From: Leptothrix sp. (in: b-proteobacteria)
GTDB lineage: Bacteria; Pseudomonadota; Gammaproteobacteria; Burkholderiales; Burkholderiaceae_C
NCBI GenBank assembly: GCA_013822685.1
Contig: PNKV01000020.1
Span: 1-64,000, forward strand
DNA: 64,000 nt
Direction of reading: 5' to 3'
The translations under genes were made by a program, and so were the position numbers. Positions within the stretch are counted from its first letter, which is position 1; each line of letters begins with the position of its first letter. Shown here one piece after another: positions 57,091 through 64,000 of the stretch. Under the pieces are notes generated by a model that had not been told where the DNA came from, searched no databases, and was given only the letters and a program-made list of their open reading frames with translations.

Positions 57091-58339
57091 ATTCGAATCC
57101 ACGGCCGAAGGCCAGCAGGCCCAGGCGGTGCTGCGCCAGTGCGTGCACTGCGGTTTTTGCAACGCCACCTGCCCCACCTACAAGCTGACCGGCAACGAGC
57201 TGGATGGCCCGCGTGGCCGCATCTACCTGATGAAGCAGGTGTTCGAAGGCCAGGCGCCCACGCGCACCACGCAAACGCACCTGGACCGCTGCATTGGCTG
57301 CAACCATTGCGAGAGCACCTGCCCATCGGGCGTGCCCTACCACGAGCTGCTGGCGGTGGGCCAGGCGGCGGTGGACGCGCGCGTGGAGCGCCCCCGCCAG
57401 GAACGCCTGATGCGCTGGGCCTTGCGCACGGTGATGCCTTCGCGCTGGTTCGCCCCGGCTTTGCGGCTGGGTCAGGCTGTGCGGCCTTTGCTGCCGGCCA
57501 AGTTGCAAGCCAAGGTGCCCCAGCGCGCGGTGTTGCCGCCAGCGGCCTGGCCCGACCCCAAGAAAAGCCTGCACACCCGCCAGATGCTGATGCTCAAGGG
57601 TTGCGTGCAACCGGCCTTGCGGCCCCACATCGATGCCTCGACCGCCCGGGTGATGGACGCCGTGGGCGTGCGCGCCGTGGTGGCGCCGGCCTCGGGTTGC
57701 TGTGGCGCCATCCAGGGGCACCTGGGTGATGTGGAAGGCGCGAAGAACCGCGCCCGCACCAACATCGACGCCTGGTGGCTGCTGATCGAAGGGCAAACGC
57801 CCATCGAGGCCATCGTGGTCAACGCCTCAGGCTGCGGCGCCTGGACGCGCGACTACGGCAAGCTGCTGGCCGATGACCCGGTGTACGCCGACCGCGCCCG
57901 CCGCGTCAGCGACCTGGTGCGAGACCCCGGCCAACTGCTGCCCGAGTGGGTGCCGATGCTGTCGAGGCGCATGGCGCGCCGGCCGATCGGCTCGCTGGGC
58001 TCGGTCACCTTTCACCCGCCGTGCAGCCTCAGCCACAGCTTGAAGCTGAGCAGCGCGGCCAAGCCCGGCCCGATCGAAACCGGGCTGCGCCAGTTGGGCT
58101 TTGACGTGCGCCTGGCCACGCGCGACAGCCACCAGTGCTGCGGTGCGGGCGGCGCCTACAGCGTCTTGCAGCCTGAGATGTCAATGCAATTGCGCGACCA
58201 GAAGGTGCAGACCCTGGAAGCCGCAGGCTCGCAAGTGATTGCCAGCGCCAACATCGGGTGCATTTCGCACCTGCAGGGCGGCACCGCCACGCCGGTCAAG
58301 CACTGGGTGGAGTTGCTGGACGAAGCCTTGACGGGCTGA
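57068..58339 (+). CDS. glcF: glycolate oxidase iron-sulfur subunit GlcF
   Basis: This 423-residue subunit has two 4Fe-4S ferredoxin motifs, CVHCGFCNATCP and CIGCNHCESTCPSG, and two CCG-type cysteine domains (ASGCCGAIQGHLG with an upstream KGCVQ, and HQCCGAGGAYSV with FHPPCSLSH). It passes electrons from the flavin subunits to the quinone pool. ATG 57068 lies within the end of glcE, indicating translational coupling. Weak hairpins follow in the 290-bp region before the pilin operon. Confidence 0.95.
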   Translation: MQTQLSPEFESTAEGQQAQAVLRQCVHCGFCNATCPTYKLTGNELDGPRGRIYLMKQVFEGQAPTRTTQTHLDRCIGCNHCESTCPSGVPYHELLAVGQAAVDARVERPRQERLMRWALRTVMPSRWFAPALRLGQAVRPLLPAKLQAKVPQRAVLPPAAWPDPKKSLHTRQMLMLKGCVQPALRPHIDASTARVMDAVGVRAVVAPASGCCGAIQGHLGDVEGAKNRARTNIDAWWLLIEGQTPIEAIVVNASGCGAWTRDYGKLLADDPVYADRARRVSDLVRDPGQLLPEWVPMLSRRMARRPIGSLGSVTFHPPCSLSHSLKLSSAAKPGPIETGLRQLGFDVRLATRDSHQCCGAGGAYSVLQPEMSMQLRDQKVQTLEAAGSQVIASANIGCISHLQGGTATPVKHWVELLDEALTG

Positions 58340-58630
58340 GCCACCAATCTGGGCATTCGCCCCGCCTTTTTCAAACCTTGAAATAGACCGCCGCCGGGGG
58401 CTTTGTTCGCCCCAGCGCGGTGCGCCCGCCTGCGCGACGATGGGCGCAGGACGGTGATGGTCGGCATTCGCCGTGCGGTGAGCCGCCAACCGTGAATTAA
58501 GTCCGGTTTGGTGGTCTGGGGCGTGGCGTTTGGCGCTTTGGCAGCATCCGCACATTTAGTAACGCCTGCCGATGCCGATAGAAGTCGGAAGCCGTGGGTG
58601 GCGTCTGCAATCTGAGTTGAGGGGTTTGTG
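58340..58630 (+). other. intergenic region with repeated small hairpins between glcF and the pilin operon
   Basis: This 291-bp gap has no gene that I can support. A GGGC-ATTC-GCCC hairpin at 58351-58362 followed by CGCC and five T may be the glcF terminator. CCTGCGC/GCGCAGG (58429-58450) forms a 7-bp stem with an 8-base loop, and a second CGGC-ATTC-GCCG hairpin lies near 58464. The pilin promoter must be here, but no clear sigma-70 or sigma-54 pair was found. GAGGGG before the ATG at 58631 is the ribosome binding site. Confidence 0.4.
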
Positions 58631-59068
58631 ATGAAAAACTGGTCTGTTTCTCGCCGTCTGGTGCGGGGTTTTACCCTGATCGAATTGATGATCGTGGTGG
58701 CGATTGTGGGGATTCTTTCGGCCGTGGCATATCCGGCCTACACGGATTACATCCGGCGTGGGAATTTGACAGAGGCATTCACAACGCTGTCCTCAATGCA
58801 AGTCAAGATGGAGCAGTTCTATCAAGACAACCGGTCCTACGTGGGAACGAACACGCCATGCGTGTCATCGTCGATCAAGTACTTTAACTACACGTGCGAA
58901 GGTACCGCCTCGACGTTCACATTCACAGCGACGGGCGTGGCAGGTACAACTACAAGTGGCGATGCCTATACCATCAATCAATCTGGACTGAAGGTCACGA
59001 AAAAGTTCAAAGGCAGTGACGTTACCTTGAACGACTGCTGGGCCAAAAAGTCCACCACGGACTGCTAA
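58631..59068 (+). CDS. pilE: type IV pilin (PilE-like)
   Basis: This 145-residue prepilin has a short basic leader and cleavage/methylation motif G|FTLIE (Glu at mature position 5), followed by the hydrophobic N-terminal helix LMIVVAIVGILSAVAYPAY. The C-terminal domain has four cysteines, the last two (NDCW...TTDC) closing the usual D-loop. It may be a PilE-type minor pilin or the fibre subunit; gene context with FimT/PilV/PilW/PilX/PilY1 favours a minor pilin. ATG 58631 follows GAGGGG; the FimT-like gene starts two bases after the stop. Base composition is noticeably less GC-rich than its neighbours. Confidence 0.9.
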   Translation: MKNWSVSRRLVRGFTLIELMIVVAIVGILSAVAYPAYTDYIRRGNLTEAFTTLSSMQVKMEQFYQDNRSYVGTNTPCVSSSIKYFNYTCEGTASTFTFTATGVAGTTTSGDAYTINQSGLKVTKKFKGSDVTLNDCWAKKSTTDC

Positions 59069-59070
59069 TC

Positions 59071-59673
59071 ATGAAAACGCAACGCGGCATTTCCATGATC
59101 GAGGTGGTGGTCACCATCGCCATCATGGGCATCCTGATGGCAGCGGCCATGCCCAGCGTGGGTGACTGGATCCGCAACTCACGAGTGCGCAACACGGCCG
59201 AGTCCATCCAGAACGGCCTGCAGTTGGCGCGCATGGAGGCAGTGCGCCTTAACCGGCCCGTCACCTTCTCCCTGGTGTCAAACCTGACCAGCAGCTGCGC
59301 GCTGTCTTCCACCAGCGGCTCGTGGGTGGTGAGCCAGGAGGCTCCCACCAACCATTGCCATGACAATCCAACGAGCACCACCTCTCCGATGGTGGTGGCC
59401 AAAGGAGCTGTGGCCGATGGCGGTGGGGGCGCGACCGTGTCGGCCATTAATGCCTCTAACACGCCTGCCACGTCCATCACCTTCAATGGCTTCGGGCAGA
59501 TCGCCAACGCCTCCGTCGCCACGGCCATCCGCGTCATTTCGGTGACGAGCGCCGATGGAACTTACCCTCGGCAGGTCGAAGTGTCTCTGGGCGGCATTGG
59601 CCGTCTTTGCGACCCGACTCTGAATCGCAACACTGGCGACACCCGCGCTTGCAACAACGCCCTCATCAACTAA
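59071..59673 (+). CDS. fimT: GspH/FimT family minor pseudopilin
   Basis: The 200-residue protein has a prepilin motif RG|ISMIEVVVTIAIMGILMAAAMP with Glu at mature position 5, then the FimT/FimU signature SRVRNTAESIQNGLQLARMEAVRLNRPVTF. These minor pilins join PilV, PilW and PilX in priming type IV pilus assembly. The C-terminal domain is Ser/Thr/Ala-rich with a final pair of cysteines (LCDP and ACNNA). It lies two bases after the pilin gene and four before pilV, in one operon. Confidence 0.88.
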   Translation: MKTQRGISMIEVVVTIAIMGILMAAAMPSVGDWIRNSRVRNTAESIQNGLQLARMEAVRLNRPVTFSLVSNLTSSCALSSTSGSWVVSQEAPTNHCHDNPTSTTSPMVVAKGAVADGGGGATVSAINASNTPATSITFNGFGQIANASVATAIRVISVTSADGTYPRQVEVSLGGIGRLCDPTLNRNTGDTRACNNALIN

Positions 59674-59677
59674 AGCC

Positions 59678-60079
59678 ATGCGCAGACCTCGGCAAACCGG
59701 TTTCATGCTGATCGAGGTGTTGATCAGCGTGCTGATTTTTTCGGTGGGCGTGGTGGCCCTGGTCGCCCTGCAGGCGGCCATGACGCGCGCCCAGACCACG
59801 GCCAAGGCCAGGACAGACGCCAGCTACCTGGCGACCGAGTTGGTGGGCTTGATGTGGAGCGATGTGAACAGCCTGACCAGCTACCAAACCGCCAGCTGTG
59901 CCAGCAACACGCAGTGCAATATGTGGCTGGCCAAGGTGCAGCAGACCTTGCCCATCGACACTGCGCCGTTGGTGACCCTGAACACACCTGAGCTGGGCGA
60001 TGTGTCCATCACCATCACCTGGCAACCTCCGGGCGGGGACACGCACCGTTACGTGATGTCCACGAGCATCAAGCCATGA
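59678..60079 (+). CDS. pilV: type IV pilus minor pilin PilV
   Basis: This 133-residue protein has a prepilin site TG|FMLIEVLISVLIFSVGVVALVALQ with Glu at mature position 5, and the PilV-like ASYLATELVGLMWSD after the helix. The C-terminal part is short, with a CASNTQC disulfide candidate and a final TWQPPGGDTHRYV strand. PilV forms part of the minor pilin initiation complex. Its stop overlaps the pilW ATG by four bases (ATGA). Confidence 0.88.
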   Translation: MRRPRQTGFMLIEVLISVLIFSVGVVALVALQAAMTRAQTTAKARTDASYLATELVGLMWSDVNSLTSYQTASCASNTQCNMWLAKVQQTLPIDTAPLVTLNTPELGDVSITITWQPPGGDTHRYVMSTSIKP

Positions 60080-61170
60080 AGCGCGCCCGTGGTTTCACCC
60101 TGATTGAGCTGATGGTGGCCGTGGCCCTTGGCCTGTTGACCACCTTGGTGATCGCCCAGGTGTTTCTGCAATCCGAAGGCAACAAGCGCACCACCACCAG
60201 CGGCAGCGACGCCCAGGTGAATGGTGCATTGGCCTTGTACGCACTGCAGCGAGACATCCAGATGGCTGGGTATGGTTTGTCCGCCATGCCGGCCGCCGTG
60301 GGGTGCCCCACCAACGCCCAGAACAACGGCAATACCGTGCTCAGCAGTGCGCCGCTGGTGCCGGTGAGCATCACGTTTGGGGCCAGTGGCGCCTCGGACA
60401 CCTTGACCGTGTCGTACAGCCAGGGCAGCGACTACTCGGTGCCCATCAAGGTCTCAGTTGACCATGCCAAGACGGACGTCTCGTTCACCGTGCCCTCGAC
60501 TTGGGGCGTGGCCAACGGTGACATGCTGGTGGCCGTGCCTGCCGCTTGGGAGGGGAGTAGCACGCAGTGGTGCACGCTGTTCCAGGCCACAAGCTCAGGG
60601 TCGGACAGCACCACGCAAATTCAGAATGCCAACACCAGCGTCTGGAACCAGGCGCTGTCCTTCATCATGCCCGCGACAGGTTACCCAGCGGGCAGCGCCT
60701 TGCTCAACCTGGGCAGTGCACCCGTGCGGCGGGTGTACTCGGTCAACCCAGGGACCTGGACCCTGCAGGGCCGGGAGCTGGGGGCTGCCAATGGCCGTGA
60801 CCTTTTTTCGCAAATCGTGTTGCTCAAGGCGCTGTATGGCAAGGCGGCGGTGGCCAATGGCCCGGTGGTGAGGTATGACACCGTGGCGCCGCTCAACAAC
60901 GCAGATTGGCGCTTGGTGCAGAGCATCCGCTTGCTGATTGTGGCCCGCAGCGCGCAAAGAGAAGACCTTAACAAGACAGCGGTCACGCCCAACGCACTGG
61001 TCTGGGATGTGGGGCCCTTGGCGGCTGTCACCGGCAGCGTGGCCTGCAATGGTTCCAGCAAATGCGTGGCGCTGGATATCAGCCCTTCAGATCCGACGAA
61101 CTGGCGCCACTACCGCTACAAAGTCTTCGAGACCGTGGTGCCCCTGCGCAACACGGTTTGGAATCAATGA
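60076..61170 (+). CDS. pilW: type IV pilus minor pilin PilW
   Basis: The 364-residue protein has prepilin motif RG|FTLIELMVAVALGLLTTLVIAQVFLQSE, the PilW-type NGALALYALQRDIQMAGYG after the helix, and a large beta-rich C-terminal domain. PilW links the minor pilins at the pilus tip. Start and stop both overlap neighbouring genes by four bases (pilV and pilX), so the order pilV-pilW-pilX is translationally coupled. Confidence 0.9.
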   Translation: MKRARGFTLIELMVAVALGLLTTLVIAQVFLQSEGNKRTTTSGSDAQVNGALALYALQRDIQMAGYGLSAMPAAVGCPTNAQNNGNTVLSSAPLVPVSITFGASGASDTLTVSYSQGSDYSVPIKVSVDHAKTDVSFTVPSTWGVANGDMLVAVPAAWEGSSTQWCTLFQATSSGSDSTTQIQNANTSVWNQALSFIMPATGYPAGSALLNLGSAPVRRVYSVNPGTWTLQGRELGAANGRDLFSQIVLLKALYGKAAVANGPVVRYDTVAPLNNADWRLVQSIRLLIVARSAQREDLNKTAVTPNALVWDVGPLAAVTGSVACNGSSKCVALDISPSDPTNWRHYRYKVFETVVPLRNTVWNQ

Positions 61171-61814
61171 TGAAGACCACGTCGCGCGCTAGCCGGGGCC
61201 ACCAGAAAGGTGCCTCCCTGATTTTTGCCATGATCACCCTGGTCTCCATGATGCTGGCGGCCATTGCCCTGGTGCGATCCGTGGATTCGGGCTCGCGCAT
61301 CCTGGGCAACATTGGCTTTCAGCAAGATGCCACGGCGGCGGCGGAACGGGCCACGCGAGCGGCCACCACCTGGTTGACCACGGACGGCCGCAATCTGACC
61401 GCGAATTCGGCGCCAGGCGAAGGTTTCTACGCCAATGCCCCGGCCAACCTGGATGTCACCGGGCAATTGGGCACACCGGCCACCCGCACGCTGGTGAACT
61501 GGGGCGGCAACGACTGCGGTGGCTCGTATGTCGCTTGCCTGGAGCCCACAAGCGCCGCCGCCATCAGCGACGGCAACACGGCCAAGTATGTGATCTTCCG
61601 TCTGTGCCAAAGCCCCGGGGCCATCGGCACCAGCAATTGCGCCCAACCGCTGACCTCGTCAGGCGGCGATCCGTCTCACAACGGGGGCTGCTCGGGCGGG
61701 GGCGGTAAATGCGCAGCCACAGGCAGCATCTCGGGCCAGTATTTTCGAATCGTGGTGCGGGTTACCGGCGCGCGCGATACCACCAGCTTCACCGAAACGA
61801 TCGTGCAGTACTAA
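61167..61814 (+). CDS. pilX: type IV pilus assembly protein PilX
   Basis: This 215-residue protein has a basic N-terminus and a prepilin-like KG|ASLIFAMITLVSMMLAAIALVRSVD segment; like other PilX proteins it lacks the Glu at mature position 5. The remainder contains several cysteines (DCGG, ACLE, LCQS, NCAQ, GCSGGGGKC) and the closing YFRIVVRVTGARDTTSFTETIV seen in PilX C-terminal domains. ATG 61167 overlaps the pilW stop; a second ATG directly follows. PilX cooperates with PilY1, whose gene starts 24 bases downstream. Confidence 0.85.
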   Translation: MMKTTSRASRGHQKGASLIFAMITLVSMMLAAIALVRSVDSGSRILGNIGFQQDATAAAERATRAATTWLTTDGRNLTANSAPGEGFYANAPANLDVTGQLGTPATRTLVNWGGNDCGGSYVACLEPTSAAAISDGNTAKYVIFRLCQSPGAIGTSNCAQPLTSSGGDPSHNGGCSGGGGKCAATGSISGQYFRIVVRVTGARDTTSFTETIVQY

Positions 61815-61838
61815 GTCTGAAAGGACAGGTCGACCAAC

Positions 61839-64000
61839 ATGAACAAGCCCACATCAAAACGAGCCCAAGCCTGGCTGATGGCGGCCTGGTTGACCGTGTC
61901 CGCCCTGCTGCTGGGTGCCCCCGACGCGATGGCGGCCACCACAAGCATCGCCAATGAGCCGCTGGCCACCTTGTCGTCGTCCAACACCAAGCCCAACATC
62001 CTGTTTGTGCTGGACAACTCCGGCAGCATGGGTTGGGACTACATGCCCGATGACGTCAACACCGCCGCCTCCAGCTACACCACCACCTACGGCTACAAGT
62101 CTGCCCAGTGCAATGGCGTGGCGTATGACCCGACGTTCACCTACTCGCCCCCTGTGAAAGCCGATGGCACAAGCTTTCCCAATGCCAATTTCTCCGCGGC
62201 CAACCCCAACGGCTTTGGCCCCACGCTGAGCGGTGGCACGGCCTACTACAGCAACAGCAATGTCACCACAGGCACGGGCACCAAGTCTTTCGAGTTCAGC
62301 AGTGGCTTCCTGGCCGGGCTTTTCAATGGGTTCAACTTCCTGGGGGGGTTGCCGCCCTGGTCCGTGGGCGATGTGATCACCGCCGTGGACGCCAATGACG
62401 AGAACCATTGGGTCATCGGCACCATCACCAACATCACGAATGCCGGCATTTGCCTGTTCTCGTGCACCCGGACCATCACCATCAATGTGACCAGCTACAA
62501 CGGCACCGACTCGGCCGCCGACTGGAAGGTCAACGAATTGCAGGTCGACAACCTGGCCAACAGCACCTACTACAAGTACACGGGGGCCCAGACCAAGATG
62601 GGCTGGACTTACACCACGTCGGGCGTGAGCAACACCACGTTCAAGAACGAGTGCATCAGCCATCCAGGGCTTCCCACGGGTGAAGCTGGCGACGGCAAGT
62701 TCACCGGGGTGGTGGTGACTGCAGGATCCAGCGAGGCGCAGAACTACGCCAACTGGTACCAGTACTACCGCACCCGCATGCTGATGACGCGCACCGCCGC
62801 AGGCCGCGCCTTCCAGCCTTTGACCAATCGCTACCGCGTGGGATTTTCGACCATCAACAACACGGGCGTCACCGAAAGCAACACTCTGTCCACCATCTCG
62901 GCGGGCAATGCCTTCTTGAACGTTCGAGACTACGACGGCACGCAGCGCGGCCTGTTCATGGAGCGGCTCTACAACGCCACGCCCAATGGTGGCACGCCGC
63001 TGCGCACGGCCCTGTCCAAGGCCGGCCGTTACTTTGCCAAGAAGGTGTCGGGGCAGACCTATGACCCGATGCAGTACGCCTGCCAGCGCAGTTACGCCTT
63101 CCTGTCCACCGATGGTTACTGGAACGATGGCAGCGACCCCAAGCAGTTGAATGGCACCACCGACATCGGGCAGCAGGACGGTGCTGACGTGCGGCCCTTC
63201 AGCGATGGCGCCACGTCCACATCGGAGACCGTGTCCACGTCCACCGAGCAACGTCAGACCAACACCGCCGTGACGGTGGGGCAAAAGTACACCTACGAGA
63301 GCTACACATACACGGTCGGCGGTTGCTTCTCGCCAGCCAGTGGGTGCTCGTGCCTCTCGCCGGTCAAGAAAAATGCCACTGCCATGGCGGTCACGCCTAC
63401 GGCCAGCGGCACGCGCGTGCAGCTTCAAAACTGGGTCACGACGACGACGACCACCACCACCACCACGGCGGGGGTGCAAAGCTCGAGCACGACGGTGACC
63501 GGGCCTGCTGGCTCAACCACCAGCACCACCGATCCGGCACCAGCGGCACCTGCTTTGGCCGTCTGGCCCACCACGTCGGGTTATGTGAGCGCGACGTCTT
63601 CGTCTTGCATCAGCACGGGCGCGTCCCGGCCTGCCAACGATGGCGGTCCCTATCCCTCAGGCGCGGCCATTGTCACGCTCACCGGTTCGCCCACCACCGT
63701 GGTGCTGGGTACCACGACCGGTGGACCGACCACCACGGTGACCGGAGGCTCCGGCGGCAGCTCCAACACCTTGGCCGACGTGGCCCAGTACTACTACAAG
63801 ACCGACCTGCGCACCAGCGCCTTGGCCAATTGCACCGGGGCCTTGGGCACCGATGTGTGTGACAACAGCCTGCTCACCGCGTCTGGCCGTGACACGGCCA
63901 CCTGGCAGCACATGACCACGTTCACGCTGGGGCTGGGGGTCAACGGTGCCTTGCCGTACGACCGGTACTACCTGGACCACGCGACGGTGCCCACCTCGAC
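61839..64000 (+). CDS. pilY1: PilY1-like type IV pilus tip adhesin, N-terminal part (runs off the window)
   Basis: An open frame begins at the ATG at 61839, behind AAAGGACAGG, and stays open to the end of the window (at least 720 codons). It has a signal peptide (cleavage near DAMAA) and then a von Willebrand A-like domain with MIDAS motif DNSGSMG (Asp59, Ser61, Ser63) in LFVLDNSGSMGWD, later TPLRTALSKAGRYF and SYAFLSTDGYWNDG, as in PilY1 proteins. A Thr-rich low-complexity tract lies near residues 534-543. The C-terminal beta-propeller typical of PilY1 would lie beyond position 64000. PilY1 sits at the pilus tip and affects adhesion, retraction and surface sensing. Confidence 0.9.
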   Translation, partial: MNKPTSKRAQAWLMAAWLTVSALLLGAPDAMAATTSIANEPLATLSSSNTKPNILFVLDNSGSMGWDYMPDDVNTAASSYTTTYGYKSAQCNGVAYDPTFTYSPPVKADGTSFPNANFSAANPNGFGPTLSGGTAYYSNSNVTTGTGTKSFEFSSGFLAGLFNGFNFLGGLPPWSVGDVITAVDANDENHWVIGTITNITNAGICLFSCTRTITINVTSYNGTDSAADWKVNELQVDNLANSTYYKYTGAQTKMGWTYTTSGVSNTTFKNECISHPGLPTGEAGDGKFTGVVVTAGSSEAQNYANWYQYYRTRMLMTRTAAGRAFQPLTNRYRVGFSTINNTGVTESNTLSTISAGNAFLNVRDYDGTQRGLFMERLYNATPNGGTPLRTALSKAGRYFAKKVSGQTYDPMQYACQRSYAFLSTDGYWNDGSDPKQLNGTTDIGQQDGADVRPFSDGATSTSETVSTSTEQRQTNTAVTVGQKYTYESYTYTVGGCFSPASGCSCLSPVKKNATAMAVTPTASGTRVQLQNWVTTTTTTTTTTAGVQSSSTTVTGPAGSTTSTTDPAPAAPALAVWPTTSGYVSATSSSCISTGASRPANDGGPYPSGAAIVTLTGSPTTVVLGTTTGGPTTTVTGGSGGSSNTLADVAQYYYKTDLRTSALANCTGALGTDVCDNSLLTASGRDTATWQHMTTFTLGLGVNGALPYDRYYLDHATVPTS
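63438..63467 (+). repeat. triplet repeat coding for ten threonines in pilY1
   Basis: Four ACG, five ACC and one ACG codons in a row encode ten consecutive Thr. Slippage here would change the tract length in whole codons, so it would alter the linker without breaking the frame. Confidence 0.8.

Noticed and set aside
58530..58560. Sigma-54 promoter for the pilin gene (TTGGCAGCATCCGCACA)
   Set aside because: The GG and GC dinucleotides are 10 bp apart instead of the required 12, so the match is not valid.

Overview
The window is GC-rich, densely coding chromosomal DNA, almost certainly from a betaproteobacterium of the order Burkholderiales (Comamonadaceae, or the Leptothrix/Rubrivivax/Aquabacterium side). 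The evidence is the housekeeping gene set and its order: smg; pgk, pyk, fba and purC on one strand; engB divergent from a cytochrome c4, followed by resB-ccsA; glcE-glcF; and a pilE-fimT-pilV-pilW-pilX-pilY1 minor pilin cluster. No tRNA, rRNA, integrase, insertion sequence or CRISPR array was seen. No gene-free stretch exceeds about 300 bases.

Layout. 1-2.4 kb: smg, a small lipoprotein and an AzlC/AzlD amino acid exporter. 2.5-4.5 kb: pgk, followed at 6 bp by a lipase-foldase-like gene. 4.5-9.3 kb, minus strand: three tandem paralogues of a ferritin-like 'metal-dependent hydrolase' family, an AraC-type regulator and an alpha/beta hydrolase. 9.5-10.9 kb: pyk. 10.9-18.1 kb: a small acyl-ACP/acyl-CoA biosynthetic cluster consisting of a divergent BAHD-type acyltransferase, a free-standing acyl carrier protein, a medium-chain oxidoreductase, an active KAS III, an SDR, an AMP-forming acyl ligase, and a second KAS III-like protein that has lost all three catalytic residues. 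18.1-35.8 kb, minus strand: a seven-gene, tightly overlapping block reading GAF-HlyD adaptor, PqqD-like/M50/HlyD chimera, SecA-like ATPase, second HlyD adaptor, 2252-residue cadherin/VCBS surface protein with an N-terminal EPRLLYAAD motif, hybrid histidine kinase, and REC-GGDEF(degenerate)-EAL protein. 36-38.7 kb: a FeeM-like N-acyltransferase and a second hybrid kinase. 39-43.3 kb: fba, a GST-like gene, a DUF481 protein, purC and engB. 43.4-48.4 kb: cytochrome c4, cytochrome c maturation system II (resB, ccsA) and a Crp/Fnr-family regulator. 48.5-51.8 kb: a PEP-CTERM protein and a large dihaem cytochrome. 51.9-58.3 kb: an OB-fold protein, a small conserved protein, a TonB-dependent receptor, a nitrilase-family amidase and glcE-glcF. 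58.6-64 kb: the type IV minor pilin operon, ending inside pilY1.

How it fits together. Glycolytic genes that usually lie close together in this order (pgk, pyk, fba, then purC) are split here by about 5.8 kb and 28 kb of accessory genes. The two most interesting insertions are (1) what looks like a dedicated export and regulation locus for one giant surface protein, built from a SecA-like ATPase and an M50/HlyD membrane chimera, with no ABC transporter or TolC gene beside it, and (2) a compact biosynthetic cluster with a paired active and inactive KAS III, an arrangement known from the PqsC/PqsB heterodimer. Assignments rest on reading motifs and gene order; no database search was run.
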